Shown: piece after piece, positions 23,710-34,121 of the stretch
Layout: every line of letters begins with the position of its first letter
Numbering within the stretch: the first letter of the stretch is position 1
Source of the DNA: Megaustenia siamemsis
Taxonomy: Eukaryota > Mollusca > Gastropoda > Stylommatophora > Ariophantidae
Length of the DNA: 64,000 bases
Direction: 5' to 3'
NCBI GenBank assembly: GCA_032433765.1
Contig: JAVIAB010000092.1
Location: 39,507,718-39,571,717, forward strand
The notes under the pieces: generated by a model
Databases searched by the model: none
What the model was told of the DNA's origin: nothing
Seen by the model: the letters and a program-made list of their open reading frames with translations, nothing else
Program-made: the position numbers and the translations under genes

Positions 23710-23872
23710 TGTTGCATATTATCAGCCTGTTTTATTCACAGAATTGTATTAATCTGTCTCCTCTGTCTTTTCTTTTTCCTAAACGATGATTTCCTATGAT
23801 GGTCTTATATCTACCTTTACCTACTTTAGCGTTCATGTCACCCATTACAATCAAGATGTCCGAAGATTTCAC
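22501..23872 (-). mobile_element. RTE-like LINE endonuclease-RT region
   Basis: Minus-strand coding remnant read right to left. The first part is an APE-type endonuclease: LIVMGDMNAKVGKGR (about 23810-23855), then DRLIQFCE and LIICNT up to 23708. After an interrupting (TA)n tract it resumes with RNQIDYIMIKERFR and SDLNPAV (23489-23509, where functional copies usually have SDH). A linker follows, then the RT N-terminus KTAGPDNIQIEMIQALEDFG and RTISLMSHVTKILL ending in QQFGFRK at about 22503. The catalytic RT half is missing. The adjoining 3' piece at the left may be the same copy after internal deletion. Confidence 0.8.
23659..23707. repeat. (TA)n microsatellite inside a LINE
   Basis: About 24 TA units replacing some 20 codons between the LIICNT and RNQIDYIM motifs of the LINE endonuclease. 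Confidence 0.97.
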
Positions 23873-23887
23873 AATTAGGCGATTACA

Positions 23888-24075
23888 GCTTACAATATTA
23901 GGAAGAAAAAATCATCATTTTTTTTGCCATGTAATAAGAGGAGAACAGCTGGAATCTATTGTGACAACTGAGATATTTGGGGGACGTAGAGATAGAAGGA
24001 AGCAAAGAGAAATCACAGCTTAAGAGAATGGCTTGGCAGACATGGCGCTGGCAGGCATGGCACCTGATAATGATG
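23888..24075 (+). mobile_element. RTE-like LINE 3' end, head-to-head with its neighbour
   Basis: Plus-strand C-terminal tail: ILGRKNHHFFCHVIRGEQLE (about 23905-23965), then RRDRRKQRE, with a degenerate end and a CTGATAATGATGATT tail. It faces the minus-strand endonuclease-RT piece, an arrangement expected of a twin-primed, 5'-inverted insertion. Confidence 0.75.
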
Positions 24076-25658
24076 ATTTGAATTAACCTACTACAATTTT
24101 TAGGGTGATTTCCCTTTCTAAAATCCAATCTAACTTAAATTATACTACATTGATCCTTAGTATTTGCTCAAACAAAGCGAGTGTTTTTATTTGTTAATTG
24201 TTTTTCTACTGTACAAGTAATAACTAGGAGCTAGGCGTCATATATACATCAGAGACCATAAAACTGGTATACAATATTTCATGTCAAAGGAATGTACATA
24301 TGTATAGTAGCCTCCATTGGTCATAGTTAGCTATACATTTTGCAGCGCCCCTAGTTATGTTATTTTTTTTTCTTTCGCTAACACGTGTATGTGTATATGT
24401 ATATATATATATCCTGTGGTATACATAAAGAATATAGATTGTGTACAGACAATGTATCATCATCATAAATTGTGAGTTTCTATAGTATAACAATCGATAG
24501 GAAATTCAATTTTCTACATCTCCTTTTCTGTGCTCTGTCTGAAACAAATGCGAATTCTACTTTCAAATTGAACATTCTGAGCGCGATATGCAGCTATCGA
24601 ATATACAAATGGAAATACGTTTCAACAAATCACACATTAATTTTTTCTTCATTAAAAAAAGTTGCAATTTGAGCAGAAATTAAAATTTAATGAGTAACAT
24701 TTTTTTTTTTAATTTTGTCAGTTTTTCTTTTAAAAAATCCAGTCATTTAAATATTATCGTGCCCTACAAAAGATAATCACATATAGTATAGTATTCCCTC
24801 TTTAATTTGATATGTAATATGATAAGTGCTAATTAGAAATAAACATTTTACATAAGTTTGAATGTGGTGACATTAAAGATTAAGAGTTTCAAAGACAATT
24901 AATTCCGTTGAAACTAGCAAAAATAATATTGAAGTTAAAGAGTTAACAACTTTTTTTTTATTATATTACCTTAAACTGATCATTTTATTATGGTCATTTG
25001 AATAATGCGCATGCTGTTTTCACTGTTTGTGTCTATTTCCTTTAATGCTTAATTTGTTTGTTTTATTTAATGTTTTAGACATTTGCAATTTGAAGACAAA
25101 GTTCAATCCAAACGATGGACTGGAATCTTTATACGAACCATAGTTAATACAAAAAAAACATTCTGTTCAATAAAATAGAACAGTTGTAAAAATGCTGCCT
25201 GAAACTCTATGTCACGCAGAAGCCTTTATCACAGCACGTGAGAGATAAGATATGACGATTAGAAACCTAAAACATTAACACTGATGACCGGGGAAACCCG
25301 CAGGTCCACTCAACAGCCGTTATCAATAATAGAATAATACAATGATATAACAGTGAACATTTTAAATCGTGGAAAAATAACCGCATGAGACTGATAGATT
25401 GTATGCAATAGAAGTACCACATTTAAAGCTTAACCCTGTGAGATAGAAGTTATAGCCCCGTAAACACCAGTTACAATGGAGACAAGAGGCAGGATTACAA
25501 ACAAGCAAACATCAAATACAAACACGGCACTTGCACTGTTTTACCTTGACAGTATTGTGTGATATTAAAATGACAAATCCTGGATATTGTCTGTGATGTT
25601 TCTTCGTGAATAGGAAATAAACCAATTGTTAAATACACACACAGGAAGAGACACAGAT
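24076..25658. other. No recognisable gene
   Basis: AT-rich DNA with a short (TA) run near 24400 and long T runs near 24700 and 24950. No protein or repeat family was recognised. Confidence 0.5.
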
Positions 25659-25710
25659 AGAGAGAGAGAGAGAAAGAGAGGTGGAGAGAATAAAAGAGAG
25701 AGAGAAGTGG
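25659..25710. repeat. (GA)n-rich tract
   Basis: Interrupted GA repeats (AGAGAGAGAGAGAAAGAGAG). Confidence 0.9.
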
Positions 25711-26289
25711 AGAGACTAATATGAACGTATTTTTTTTTTCAAGCACATATATATGGCTACTAGTGCCCGAATACGGCGCGGTTAGATAAGAGTAGAACGT
25801 CTATCACCTTCAATGCATACCGTAAGTGAAAAATGTCAAAAGTCCAATCTCCCTCCACCTCCAGCAATTGCTAGGCGTATCGGAAATATTGTGTTAGTGG
25901 TGATTTTAATGTTTAATGTAGTGTGAGGCGATTAAAGATGTTGAGACTAACTACCTCTCGCCTTTCAACCATGACGTGTTTTAAGAAGGTTAATGGTGTA
26001 CACAAAAAACTGTCCCTTGTAAAATGTTCACACAGGTTAAAAAAAAGCAGACAGAGAAATATATGTGGAGGTCTGTTTATTATGCATTGTTCAAAGAACG
26101 TAGTAGTACTGGTTATATGATTATATGGTTATTCACTTATAATTACCGGATATGTTATTAACACTTTACCAACTATAATATTTACACCAACAAGTGTAAA
26201 TTGGTATGTAACAAATTGTGTAGTAGGAAGTGACGAATTGAACGTTATCAAACTGTGAGTAGAAGAATGAAGGTTCGAATCTCGGTAGG
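25711..26289. other. No recognisable gene
   Basis: A 65-codon plus-strand frame (25923-26120) is unrecognised. Bases 26274-26284 read GGTTCGAATCT, a good polymerase III B-box, but no convincing A-box or fold was found. Confidence 0.4.
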
Positions 26290-26560
26290 ATCAGAAGAAG
26301 TCGTATTTTTTTCCATCGGTGGCCTTCTTTCCATTTTCATTTGCCTTTCAGGGTCGAAAGGAGATATATTTTTCGTTTTTTTTTGCTCTTTTGTTCGTCT
26401 ATGTTACTGCTGTTTCCTAGTGTTTCTAACATTCCGTCATTCTATGTTTTTCGTTACAATGGTCAAATTACAATGGACAAGTTTCGTGATTTCTGTTTAA
26501 AAATGGTGGAACGTTTCACGTTCTCTCGATCGCTGCAGAAAATGCATCTGGGGTTTGATT
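26290..26560 (-). mobile_element. Weak LINE fragment (family Y)
   Basis: By eye, part of the minus strand is roughly two-thirds identical to 28810-29020 (shared ATTCTAGAAA-CTAGG-like and AAAAGAGCAAAA phrases, then CTTTC-ACCCTGAAAGG). That region carries the C-terminal motif of LINE family Y. No protein motif survives here. Confidence 0.3.
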
Positions 26561-27180
26561 AATTTCGGCTCACTGATGCAATTTTCAGTGTTGAAATCAA
26601 AATGATGTTCTACTTAGCAAATCAGCGCCAACAAAGTGGACAAATCTGCGCCGCCGAGTACACACAGCAATGTTCTTTTTTGACAAGTCAAGTATTGTAA
26701 AAGCGACCTTCACCATCCAGTGTTGACATGCGGTTTACGTCACATTGAGTGCTGTTCAATGGTCGACGTTGGAATTGTTTGACGCAAGTTATTTACATGC
26801 TGAAACGCATTAATGTGGACTGCTCCGTCAAGTCAACCGAAGATTTTCCTCTTTGGGGAATTTGCACCTTATTTTGTTCGTTGTACGCTAACCGTTAGGT
26901 CTGTTTGATGTGTGACGGGGATAATTCGACGACTAACTGCGTGTTTATATGTTCTGTTGGAGTCAAAAACAATGTCCTAACATCATCAAGCGCTATACAT
27001 TTGTTGTTCTGAACATGACGATCATCATTTTCGGGAGGACGTGAACTTCCGGTATACGGTGGATAGCCGGCAGGAACCATTGAAGGCTATGTCTGAAAAG
27101 GGTTCCTTGTTACAGTTTCCTCATATTCCAAGTCCGGCTTGTTGCAGGAGCTACTGAGTTAAGTGCTCTGTGCACACCGT
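26561..27180. other. Unrecognised low-copy-looking sequence
   Basis: A higher-GC stretch than its surroundings. A 61-codon minus frame (26895-27080) is rich in Pro near its N-terminus (PAGYPPYTGSSRPPEND). Plus-strand text near 26562-26590 (LTDAIFSV) faintly recalls the FTDE-IF box of mariner transposases, but nothing follows to support it. No function is proposed. Confidence 0.3.
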
Positions 27181-28410
27181 GAGTTGTGTGTCTCATCCGT
27201 TTTGATCATGTTTCGATATTCCAATTGTTTAAGATGAATGATGATATCGTATGACAGGGAACAGTTGGCTGTGTTCACTTTCTGCGCAGTTTCGCCTTAT
27301 GTCTTTTGGCATGTGCTGAGACTGCTACGATGGGGACTACAGTTACCTTTCTTTGTTTGGGAGATGAGTTAGTAATTCGGATGATTCCACTGGCACGGGC
27401 GGTTGAGCAATTATGGATTTTAATTCGTTTGCAGTGATACCGAGGCCTTCCATAACCAATAGAACCAATATTTTTCGTAGTCGCCCTGGGCTCTGGCGTT
27501 CTCGCAAAGTTTATTGAAGGTTCGTTGTATTTATGTTTTGATCTTGCTGTCTTGACACGTGGTCAAACCACTTTATCTGTTGTTTCTTTATATATTCTAT
27601 GGCGGGGACTATTCCTAGTTTTTTTTTTCATTTCTGATCTTATCTCTAAGACTATTTCTTGTCATTTGTCAAAAACATCTCATCTCAGTAGAGGGTATTT
27701 TTTCTTATTGTTCTTGTATCTAGTGTCCAGGACTGCCATTGATAGCAAAACGTTGGGAGGGGATTGTATTTGTAGAGTGTCCGTTTTGTCTCTAAAGTTA
27801 TTTTTTTTTGTTGGACAATAATGGTGATAGCTATCCAATGATTTGACAAGCTTTGTTGCATTTTTAGTCTATTTTTCCTGTTTGTGAATTGTCGTTTGTC
27901 ACTAGACTTCCTTGGTATTTAAATCCCTCTACTTGTTTTAGTTATCTGCCGTCTATAGTTATGTTGATGTTCTGTTTCTCTTTTGCGATATTCGTCACTT
28001 CCGTTTTGTTGATGTTTGATTTTCGTGTTTTATTTTGTACCTGTGCTGTTGAATCTATTTAAATGTTCTTGTAGGTTTTCCTTTTTCCATGTATTAGTGC
28101 CAGATCGTCTATAAATAAAACTCATTGGTCTCCTCTGTCTCTGACGGGTTGGCAGATTTGCATATATAGTCCATGTATGTAATACAAAGTAGGGGGTATA
28201 GTACGCACGCCTGTCTTACACCTGATCTAACATCGAAGTGGTCTGTGTAATCTGTTGCTGTTCTGACTGTGCAGCTGCTGTTGATGTAGAGATTTTAAAT
28301 TATATTCGGTTAGACGTTGGCTTACTCCATATGTTGTTATTATCTCCCACAGTTGTTCGCTGTTTACTCGGTCGAATGCTTTTTTTCAGGTGATGAGTTT
28401 AAATAAAAAA
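27181..28410 (-). mobile_element. LINE family X: RT to 3' end
   Basis: A minus-strand LINE read from right to left: RVNSEQLWEIITTYG (about 28320-28365), the RT box LFIDDLALIHGK (about 28100-28135, in place of Y/F-ADD), NKTEVTNIAKEKQNI and KQVEGFKYQGS (about 27905-27940), and a C-terminal region ending in MEGLGITANELKSIIAQPP (about 27390-27455). The end 27181-27460 is repeated at 61791-62078. Frames are broken by many stops, so the copy is dead. The clade is uncertain (an APE-type non-LTR element). Confidence 0.7.
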
Positions 28411-28809
28411 AAACTGGCCCGAACACCTCCTGGCGAATACATTGGTTGAGTAGCCGTTATAATCGGGTTTTATAAAGTCCAGCTGCAGACCCCGAAACTT
28501 GAGATATTAGGAAAACATAGATTTCTTGTTAATTCTGTAATATACTGGATAGAGATATTTGAATCAGAGGAGGTCAATGGCTCTTTCTGGCTATTAATAT
28601 CATCCCCCTTTTATCTAAGCACAGTTCCTTAATTAATCGGCTGAGTCTGTGAAAGCTAAAACGTTTTTTGCGTTACAGGCCAGCGCGCTAGCGACTGCGA
28701 ACATTTTGCTTCAATGAAGAATGGATTTTATGAAAATGATCTTCCAACAGGAATGGAAAGAAAAATGTTGTGGTAGCCATTGTTTACGATAAAAGATATT
28801 GCGTTATAA
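28411..28809. other. Nothing recognised
   Basis: Spacer between two LINE fragments. Confidence 0.5.
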
Positions 28810-29020
28810 TTGTACTCACTCACCCCAACCTTCCTTCCGCCCTTCCACACTTTCCTTTCAAGATCGAGAGAAGATAGAATTTTATGTCTTTTGCTCTTCT
28901 GTTAACTTCTCCCTCTATTTTTTCCCTAGTATTTTTAATATTTCAACAATCTATCTTTTTCGTAATCGAACTTTGGGTCTGGTGTTCAAGTAGCGTTTGT
29001 AGAAGGTTCGTTGTATCTCG
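28810..29020 (-). mobile_element. LINE C-terminal fragment (family Y)
   Basis: Minus-strand text EPSTNAT--PDPKFDYEKDR, then LLKY and QKSKRHKI, aligns with the fragment at 11225-11600. It is dead and heavily truncated. Confidence 0.4.
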
Positions 29021-30118
29021 TCCTAACAACAACGTAAATACTGAATTATCACAACGTTTGGGTTTTAAGAACACAGCTCAAAGAATAACTATCCTAATTG
29101 ATTAGATGCGGCCCCAAAGACGCTCAACAGCTCCGTGACTGGAAGTTGTCTGATACCCAATGCTGACTGCGTGCTTGAAGATAAGTGAACCAGAACTGAT
29201 CAAGATAGTATTATTGCGTGACGGGCGTGGAAACAGATTAACTAGTAAGATCAAGCTAATATAATCGTAGTGACAAGGAAACGCGCTGTACAAAGATTTG
29301 CTGAAATCAGATGTGCTGAACCGAAAAGACAAAACATATGCTTCTGTTGACAGGAACCTCCGTGATGGTAAGTCTTTGTACAATACGTGTAAGAACTCGT
29401 ACAACCGTGTAAGAAAAACTATAGTTGGTATTCGTACAGGAATTCGTAGTTTTATAGTCATCTGACTGTTATATGATTCCAGAAATAAATTATTTCTTTA
29501 TGTTTTCATTATATTTGGCGTCGAATTTTTGTTTCGCTCTTTAATGTGTTTTTTCCACTTTTGAAATGTTCATTGTATTACATTTATAAAACACTGAAGC
29601 ACTCTACGAACTGTACAAGGGGCATAGCGAACTTTCTTCACAGTAGGAAGAAAACATGAGTAAACGAAGCGTGGTTGCTGCAGACATAACAAAAACGTAT
29701 CACTGAGAGAAAGCACCTCGGACACCATCGCCGGGTTCAATAGGAGCCTCGACCTGATCAATGACAACCGTGTTGACGATTTTAGAAACATTTTGAAAAA
29801 AAAAAAATCAAAAACAGATAAAAATGCATAGGCTTTTTGAGTAAAAGGAAATCACTCACAGAACGAACCACTTGCAAATTCCAAGCATCTTCTAGTGCAA
29901 AGAAACATAAATATGAAAGAGAAAGAATATCAAAAGGCTTCCTACTATTTTTAATGAAGATAACATCCCTTCCAAATAATAGCATTCTCCTTCTCCTTTT
30001 GCATTGTACTTAAACCACATGATCGCTTTAGTACAGGTAAAACGTAGTGATATTTTTATTGTCAGTATTTCATATACCACTATTGTTTTGATGATTGGAT
30101 TTATGCATTAAATACAGC
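29021..30118. other. No recognisable gene
   Basis: Several minus-strand frames of 60-119 codons overlap here (for example 29102-29461). None shows a recognisable domain or start context, and they overlap each other in different frames. A host exon cannot be excluded but has no support. Confidence 0.45.
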
Positions 30119-30887
30119 ACATGTACCAGTGGCGTATACTTAATATAAGCAAGGCAAGCATTGCATGCCTTCAAGAGTTGCGAAAATGATAAACCAGTCA
30201 GTGATCTATCCCCCATCCAAACTTAGCCCTTGCAGCATTGCTCAAAAATATATTTTAAAATGTTTTTCTCACAAATCTGAATTTTTCCAAAAATTAGTGC
30301 TGGCAACACTGACGTTAAAAGAAAATTGTATATGTCCAATCGTTTTTTATGATAGTTGAACTAGCCCGCTCTGAAGCAATTTTGAAGTTGCTTTCGTTAA
30401 AATAGTCCCTTTACATATAAGCGCAGTGATATACTGTGTGTGTTTTATTAAATCCGTGTCTCCACAGTAAGCTTGCGATGAAAAAAAAATAAATACATTT
30501 TATGATTCAATCACTATTATAACAATTTAGCACTGGCAAATAATAAATTGATTGATGAACATTTATTTACTGGTGTGAAACAGTGCAATTTCTATGTTCT
30601 AGTACTTTTATTTGAATGTTAAACTAATGATAACAATGCAAGCAATTATAATCTTGAATGCCTACACACACACTTGTTTAGTAAACCATTTCTGGTAATT
30701 TTTGGTACACGTCACGTGATTTTACTCAACACACACGCACATTTACACAGCGATGTGGTTTCGATTTCAAACCTTCAGAATTCAAAACTTCAAACGTGAT
30801 TTTAATCAGCTGATATTTAATATTTTGTGTTTGTACAGAAACATGTTGTATTGCTATTGTTAATTACTAAACTTAGTATATTTGTTT

Positions 30888-31218
30888 GTTTTTTTTTTTA
30901 TTTACCCCCCGTCACGCCAAGTGGCGTATAGGGAAATATGGTGTTAGTGACCCTATATTTTACAGACCTTCAGCACATGATTAATGTGGTCGGTATTACG
31001 CCCGTGCTGCTTTTACTTTCCCAGAACAAATCCGGTACCCATTTAAGGCTGGGTGAACCCGGAGCCGTCGGTTGGGATCGAACCCTACCCTTGTCCGTAG
31101 TAGTCCAGTTCACTAACCACTGAGCTATCGCGGCTCCTACTAATTTTTAGGGAATTAGTAAAACCCAGGTGTCCTCGCCAGGGTACGAACCCCGGCTGTT
31201 GCCGTGGTAAGCCAACCG
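30888..31218 (-). mobile_element. tRNA-derived SINE, copy C, with an extra head
   Basis: A minus-strand SINE inserted in the hAT. It is flanked by an exact 14-bp duplication TAGTATATTTGTTT (30874-30887 and 31219-31232). The standard tRNA-like head is complementary to about 31065-31136. Unlike the other copies, about 80 bp more precede it, up to 31218. On the minus strand this extra piece carries a second B-box-like loop (CCGGGGTTCGTACCCTGG) and a weak A-box-like TGGCTTACCACGG. The tail is A-rich (T run at 30889-30899) rather than CTTTACTTT. The target duplication shows that the extra head and the SINE body integrated together. Confidence 0.88.
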
Positions 31219-31226
31219 TAGTATAT

Positions 31227-31675
31227 TTGTTTACTGTGGTTATTTTGGCTGATTCTATTAATGATGTTGTAGATTTATTTGAGCGACCGTTTCAATCGCG
31301 AACATTTAATGAAAAATTGGACTTGGTAAAAAAGGGCAGACCGATTCCTGCGTTAAGCAGTTTGAAACGAGAAGGAACAAAATGTGTCCGTTCATTTAAC
31401 AATGATTTATATAAGAAAGTCGTTTGGCTTTGTGGTTCGGAATCATTATGTAGTTATTTTGCTGGCCATGTATATTGTTTGTAAATGACACTTCGCCTTG
31501 GAACAGCAGACAACGCGGGTATTCTGATTTAAATAATTTACATAACGCTATTTCAAGACACGAAAAGTCTGAAAGTCATATTCACGCTTGGATAGCGTTA
31601 CAAGTGTTTGGCTCCAGCAGAATTGATGTTCAATTGGATTTTCAGAAAAAAAGAAAGTATTATGAAACACAATGA
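31227..31675 (+). pseudogene. hAT transposase N-terminus, two frameshifted pieces
   Basis: The N-terminal part of the transposase in the hAT element. The first frame (31227-31484) encodes LFERPFQSRTFNEKLDLVKK and VRSFNNDLYKK, as in the TTF-type zinc-finger region of ZMYM1/KIAA1586-like hATs. It should run into a C-W-P-C-x-LF motif, but a frameshift near 31460 switches it to the next frame (31475-31675), which reads WNSRQRGYSDLNNLHNAISR and GSSRIDVQLDFQKKR. A second shift at the A7 run (about 31646-31652) moves the protein into the long frame at 31608-33386. Either two sequencing-type indels or true mutations would explain it. Confidence 0.8.
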
Positions 31676-33386
31676 AACAGTTAAAGAAAATCGAGAAATC
31701 CTAAAGAGGTTAATTGCTGTTACTTGTTTTTTAGGAAAACAAGAATTAGCTTTTCGTGGTCACAGCGAGGGGAGTGATTCCACTAATCGTGGGAACTACA
31801 TTGAAGCTTTAAATTTATTAGCAGAGTTTGATGAAAAATTGCATCAGCATCTCATGACGTCAAATATATTCACGGGTCTTTCCCCATTAATACAGAACGA
31901 TCTTATCCAAAGTGTGAACAATGTAATAACTGCAGAAGTGAAATTTCAGATTCAATCGTCCAGATTTGTCGCCATCCTAATTGACGAGACCTCTGATGTA
32001 ACAAACTTGTCTCAGCTGTCAGTTGTTTTTAGATATATTTATAATGGTAATATTTACGAAAGATTTATTGGCTTTCATGACGTTAGCTCTGACAGATCTG
32101 CACAAGCATTGTCAAAACTGGCTTTAGACAGTCTTGATCAATTTGACTGTAGAGAAAAACTAGTAGCACAAACTTATGATGGTGCAGCAGTAATGGCAGG
32201 CCAATTGAATGGTGTGCAGACGAGAGTTAGGGAAGTTGTTTCTCATGCATTATTCATCCATTGCTATGCACACAAACTTAATTTAGTACTGTCTCAAGCT
32301 GTCTCATGCATAAGTGCGTGTAGAATTTTCTTTTCGTCACTTAGCAGTTTTGCTTCATTTTTTACTCATTCAGCAAAGAGAACACATTTGTTGGACACCA
32401 TAGTGAAAAAACGGTTTCCCAAGCTGGCGGCAACCAGATGGAATTATTCCAGTCGTTTAGTACAGACTGTTTCTGAATATCATAATGAATTAATAGATTT
32501 ATTTGAATGCATTTTGGAACGACCTGGTGATTGGGATCACGCAACAATTAATGAAGCAGTTGGATTTCTGTCAAACCAAGGAGATTTTGAATTCAATTTC
32601 CTTTTGGCTGTGTTCACCGATATTTTTTCGATGACAGATGTTGTATTTAATATCCTTCAGTCAAATTCACTGGACATCACATATTGCTCTAGAGAGATAG
32701 TTGAGTTAAAAGAAAAATTGTTCACAATGCGCAATACTGGCTTTGATTCAATTTGGGCCAAAATAGAGTTCAAGTGTGGTCCTCCAACAAAGAGAAGAAA
32801 GCGAGAATCCTCAGTTATCCCAAAGGATGAGTACAGAAGGCTGTATTGTGAAATTCATGATACGGTAAACTGCCAGTTACAAAGCCGGTTTGATTCTCTG
32901 TCAGATTTGTCATTTCTTGAAATTTTTGACTGTAAGAAATTTTTTACATTTTCAAAAGAGTTTCCAGAAGAGCAGTTTTCCAAACTGAACGGAATATATG
33001 GGAAATATTTTGATATAGTAAGACTGAGATCTGAATTAAAGGCAATGTTTTTATCCCAACACTTTAAAGAAATGTATGTGTCCGACATTCATAGATTTCT
33101 TTTGAACAAAGGACTTCACAGTGGTCTTCCAGAACTTCATAAACTTTGTGAATTAATATTGACAATTCCTGCATCGTCGTCTTCAGTGGAACGTTCGTTT
33201 TCTGCATTAAAACGCATTAAAAATTTCATAAGGAACTCGCAGGGGCAATGTCGTCTTTCTGCTCTATCAATGATGTCAATTGAAAAAGACCTTCTTGTAG
33301 AGATGAAAGGCAATGATGACTTTTATAACAAAGTAACAGATGACTTTAGCAGAAAGAGCCGCAGAATAGAACTGAACTTCAAATAA
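31608..33386 (+). CDS. hAT transposase, catalytic and dimerisation domains
   Basis: An uninterrupted 592-codon frame, the longest in the window. By family knowledge it would cut and paste the surrounding element in the nucleus. The listed start codon is only the first ATG in the frame; authentic coding similarity begins around residue 16, continued from the upstream frames. Signatures: FLGKQELAFRGH (residues 41-52), the first catalytic Asp in LIDETSDVTN (124-133), the second in AQTYDGAAVMAG (187-198), HCYAHKLNLVLSQ (218-230), the RWN box, and the C-terminal hAT dimerisation region SSSVERSFSALKR (523-535). A usual full-length protein of this type has about 130-150 more N-terminal residues, which lie in the frameshifted pieces. 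It probably belongs to the ZMYM1/KIAA1586-like group. As it stands it is defective. Confidence 0.9.
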   Translation: MAPAELMFNWIFRKKESIMKHNETVKENREILKRLIAVTCFLGKQELAFRGHSEGSDSTNRGNYIEALNLLAEFDEKLHQHLMTSNIFTGLSPLIQNDLIQSVNNVITAEVKFQIQSSRFVAILIDETSDVTNLSQLSVVFRYIYNGNIYERFIGFHDVSSDRSAQALSKLALDSLDQFDCREKLVAQTYDGAAVMAGQLNGVQTRVREVVSHALFIHCYAHKLNLVLSQAVSCISACRIFFSSLSSFASFFTHSAKRTHLLDTIVKKRFPKLAATRWNYSSRLVQTVSEYHNELIDLFECILERPGDWDHATINEAVGFLSNQGDFEFNFLLAVFTDIFSMTDVVFNILQSNSLDITYCSREIVELKEKLFTMRNTGFDSIWAKIEFKCGPPTKRRKRESSVIPKDEYRRLYCEIHDTVNCQLQSRFDSLSDLSFLEIFDCKKFFTFSKEFPEEQFSKLNGIYGKYFDIVRLRSELKAMFLSQHFKEMYVSDIHRFLLNKGLHSGLPELHKLCELILTIPASSSSVERSFSALKRIKNFIRNSQGQCRLSALSMMSIEKDLLVEMKGNDDFYNKVTDDFSRKSRRIELNFK

Positions 33387-33533
33387 CTGGGTGAGTAGAA
33401 AATTATCATTTTTTAAAAGTTGCATGCTCTCTTTCAGACCCCAGGATACGCCACTGACATGTACGTTTATAGAGTTGGAGGTTTATATAAATAATCATCG
33501 ACGGTCTGGGGCACTTTACTACAACTTACACTA

Positions 33534-34119
33534 CAGTGGAGCCTCGTACTTCAAACAACCTTAACTTCCAACGTTCCACCGTTCGAACGGTAAATTAAAA
33601 AAAAATGTTGATTCAGAATTCGAACGATGTATCTACATTCGAACTGATTGTACGTTGTAAAAACAAAAGATAACATCTGTGAACATTGTCTGATGTGCAC
33701 GCTCGTCAACTCTTAACGTTACCCTCGGACTAGAAGTACAGTGTTCGATGTGTTTATGGAAGGGTATAAAAAAATCAAAACTATAACTTGTCTCTTCCTC
33801 ACTATCAGTCACAATTGACGTCACCACTCTTCATTAAGTTACAGAAAATGCAAGTGTTTTTGCTTTATTTATTATTTACTCATTGCATTTATTGTTTTCA
33901 TGTTTAAATAGTTATCTAGGGCATTTAACTGTGCTATTTTAACCTTGAACTATATTTAATAGCTGTTTAATTGTGCAGAAATGGGTATTATTTAGGGTTT
34001 AGGACGGATTAAATCACTTTCTATTATCTGTGATGAAGTGAACCTATTCACGCTTCGAACAATTCAGATTACGAAAGGCCTTCTACAGCGAATAAAATTC
34101 GAAATACCAGGCATCACTG
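33534..34119. mobile_element. TA-flanked pogo/Tigger-like non-autonomous element
   Basis: A 586-bp element. The left end CAGTGGAGCCTCGTACTTC and the right end, reverse complemented, CAGTGATGCCTGGTATTTC agree at 15 of 19 positions. TA dinucleotides flank both (33532-33533 and 34120-34121), as expected for Tc1/mariner/pogo elements. Repeated TTCGAAC phrases just inside the ends fit Tigger-type termini. A 64-codon minus frame (33633-33827) contains VVTSIVTDSEEET-like text, which could be the end of a pogo transposase, but no DDE domain is present. Confidence 0.7.
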
Positions 34120-34121
34120 TA

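Larger units (their letters stand above)
30127..33456 (+). mobile_element. Complete hAT transposon with TIRs and TSD
   Basis: A 3.3-kb DNA transposon with both ends. The left terminus starts CAGTGGCGTATACT (30127) and the right terminus ends AGGATACGCCACTG (33456), the reverse complement with one mismatch. A perfect 8-bp target duplication, ACATGTAC, lies at 30119-30126 and 33457-33464. Eight bases is the hAT rule. Inside are a transposase in the plus direction (31227-33386, broken twice near its N-terminus) and a SINE at 30888-31218 with its own 14-bp target duplication. The left sub-terminal region holds a short palindrome (AAGGCA...TGCCTT). The element resembles the multicopy ZMYM1/KIAA1586-like hATs of invertebrates. 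Exact TSD and a long open frame suggest a fairly recent insertion. Confidence 0.95.

Noticed and set aside
26220..26300. tRNA or SINE head at the GGTTCGAATCT box
   Set aside because: Only the B-box is convincing; no A-box at the right distance, no target duplication and no second copy in the window.
29102..29985. Minus-strand frames of 67-119 codons as host exons
   Set aside because: They overlap in different frames, have no recognised domain, and no convincing splice sites could be paired.
32362..33088. Antisense frames inside the hAT transposase
   Set aside because: They are shadows of the 592-codon plus-strand frame.
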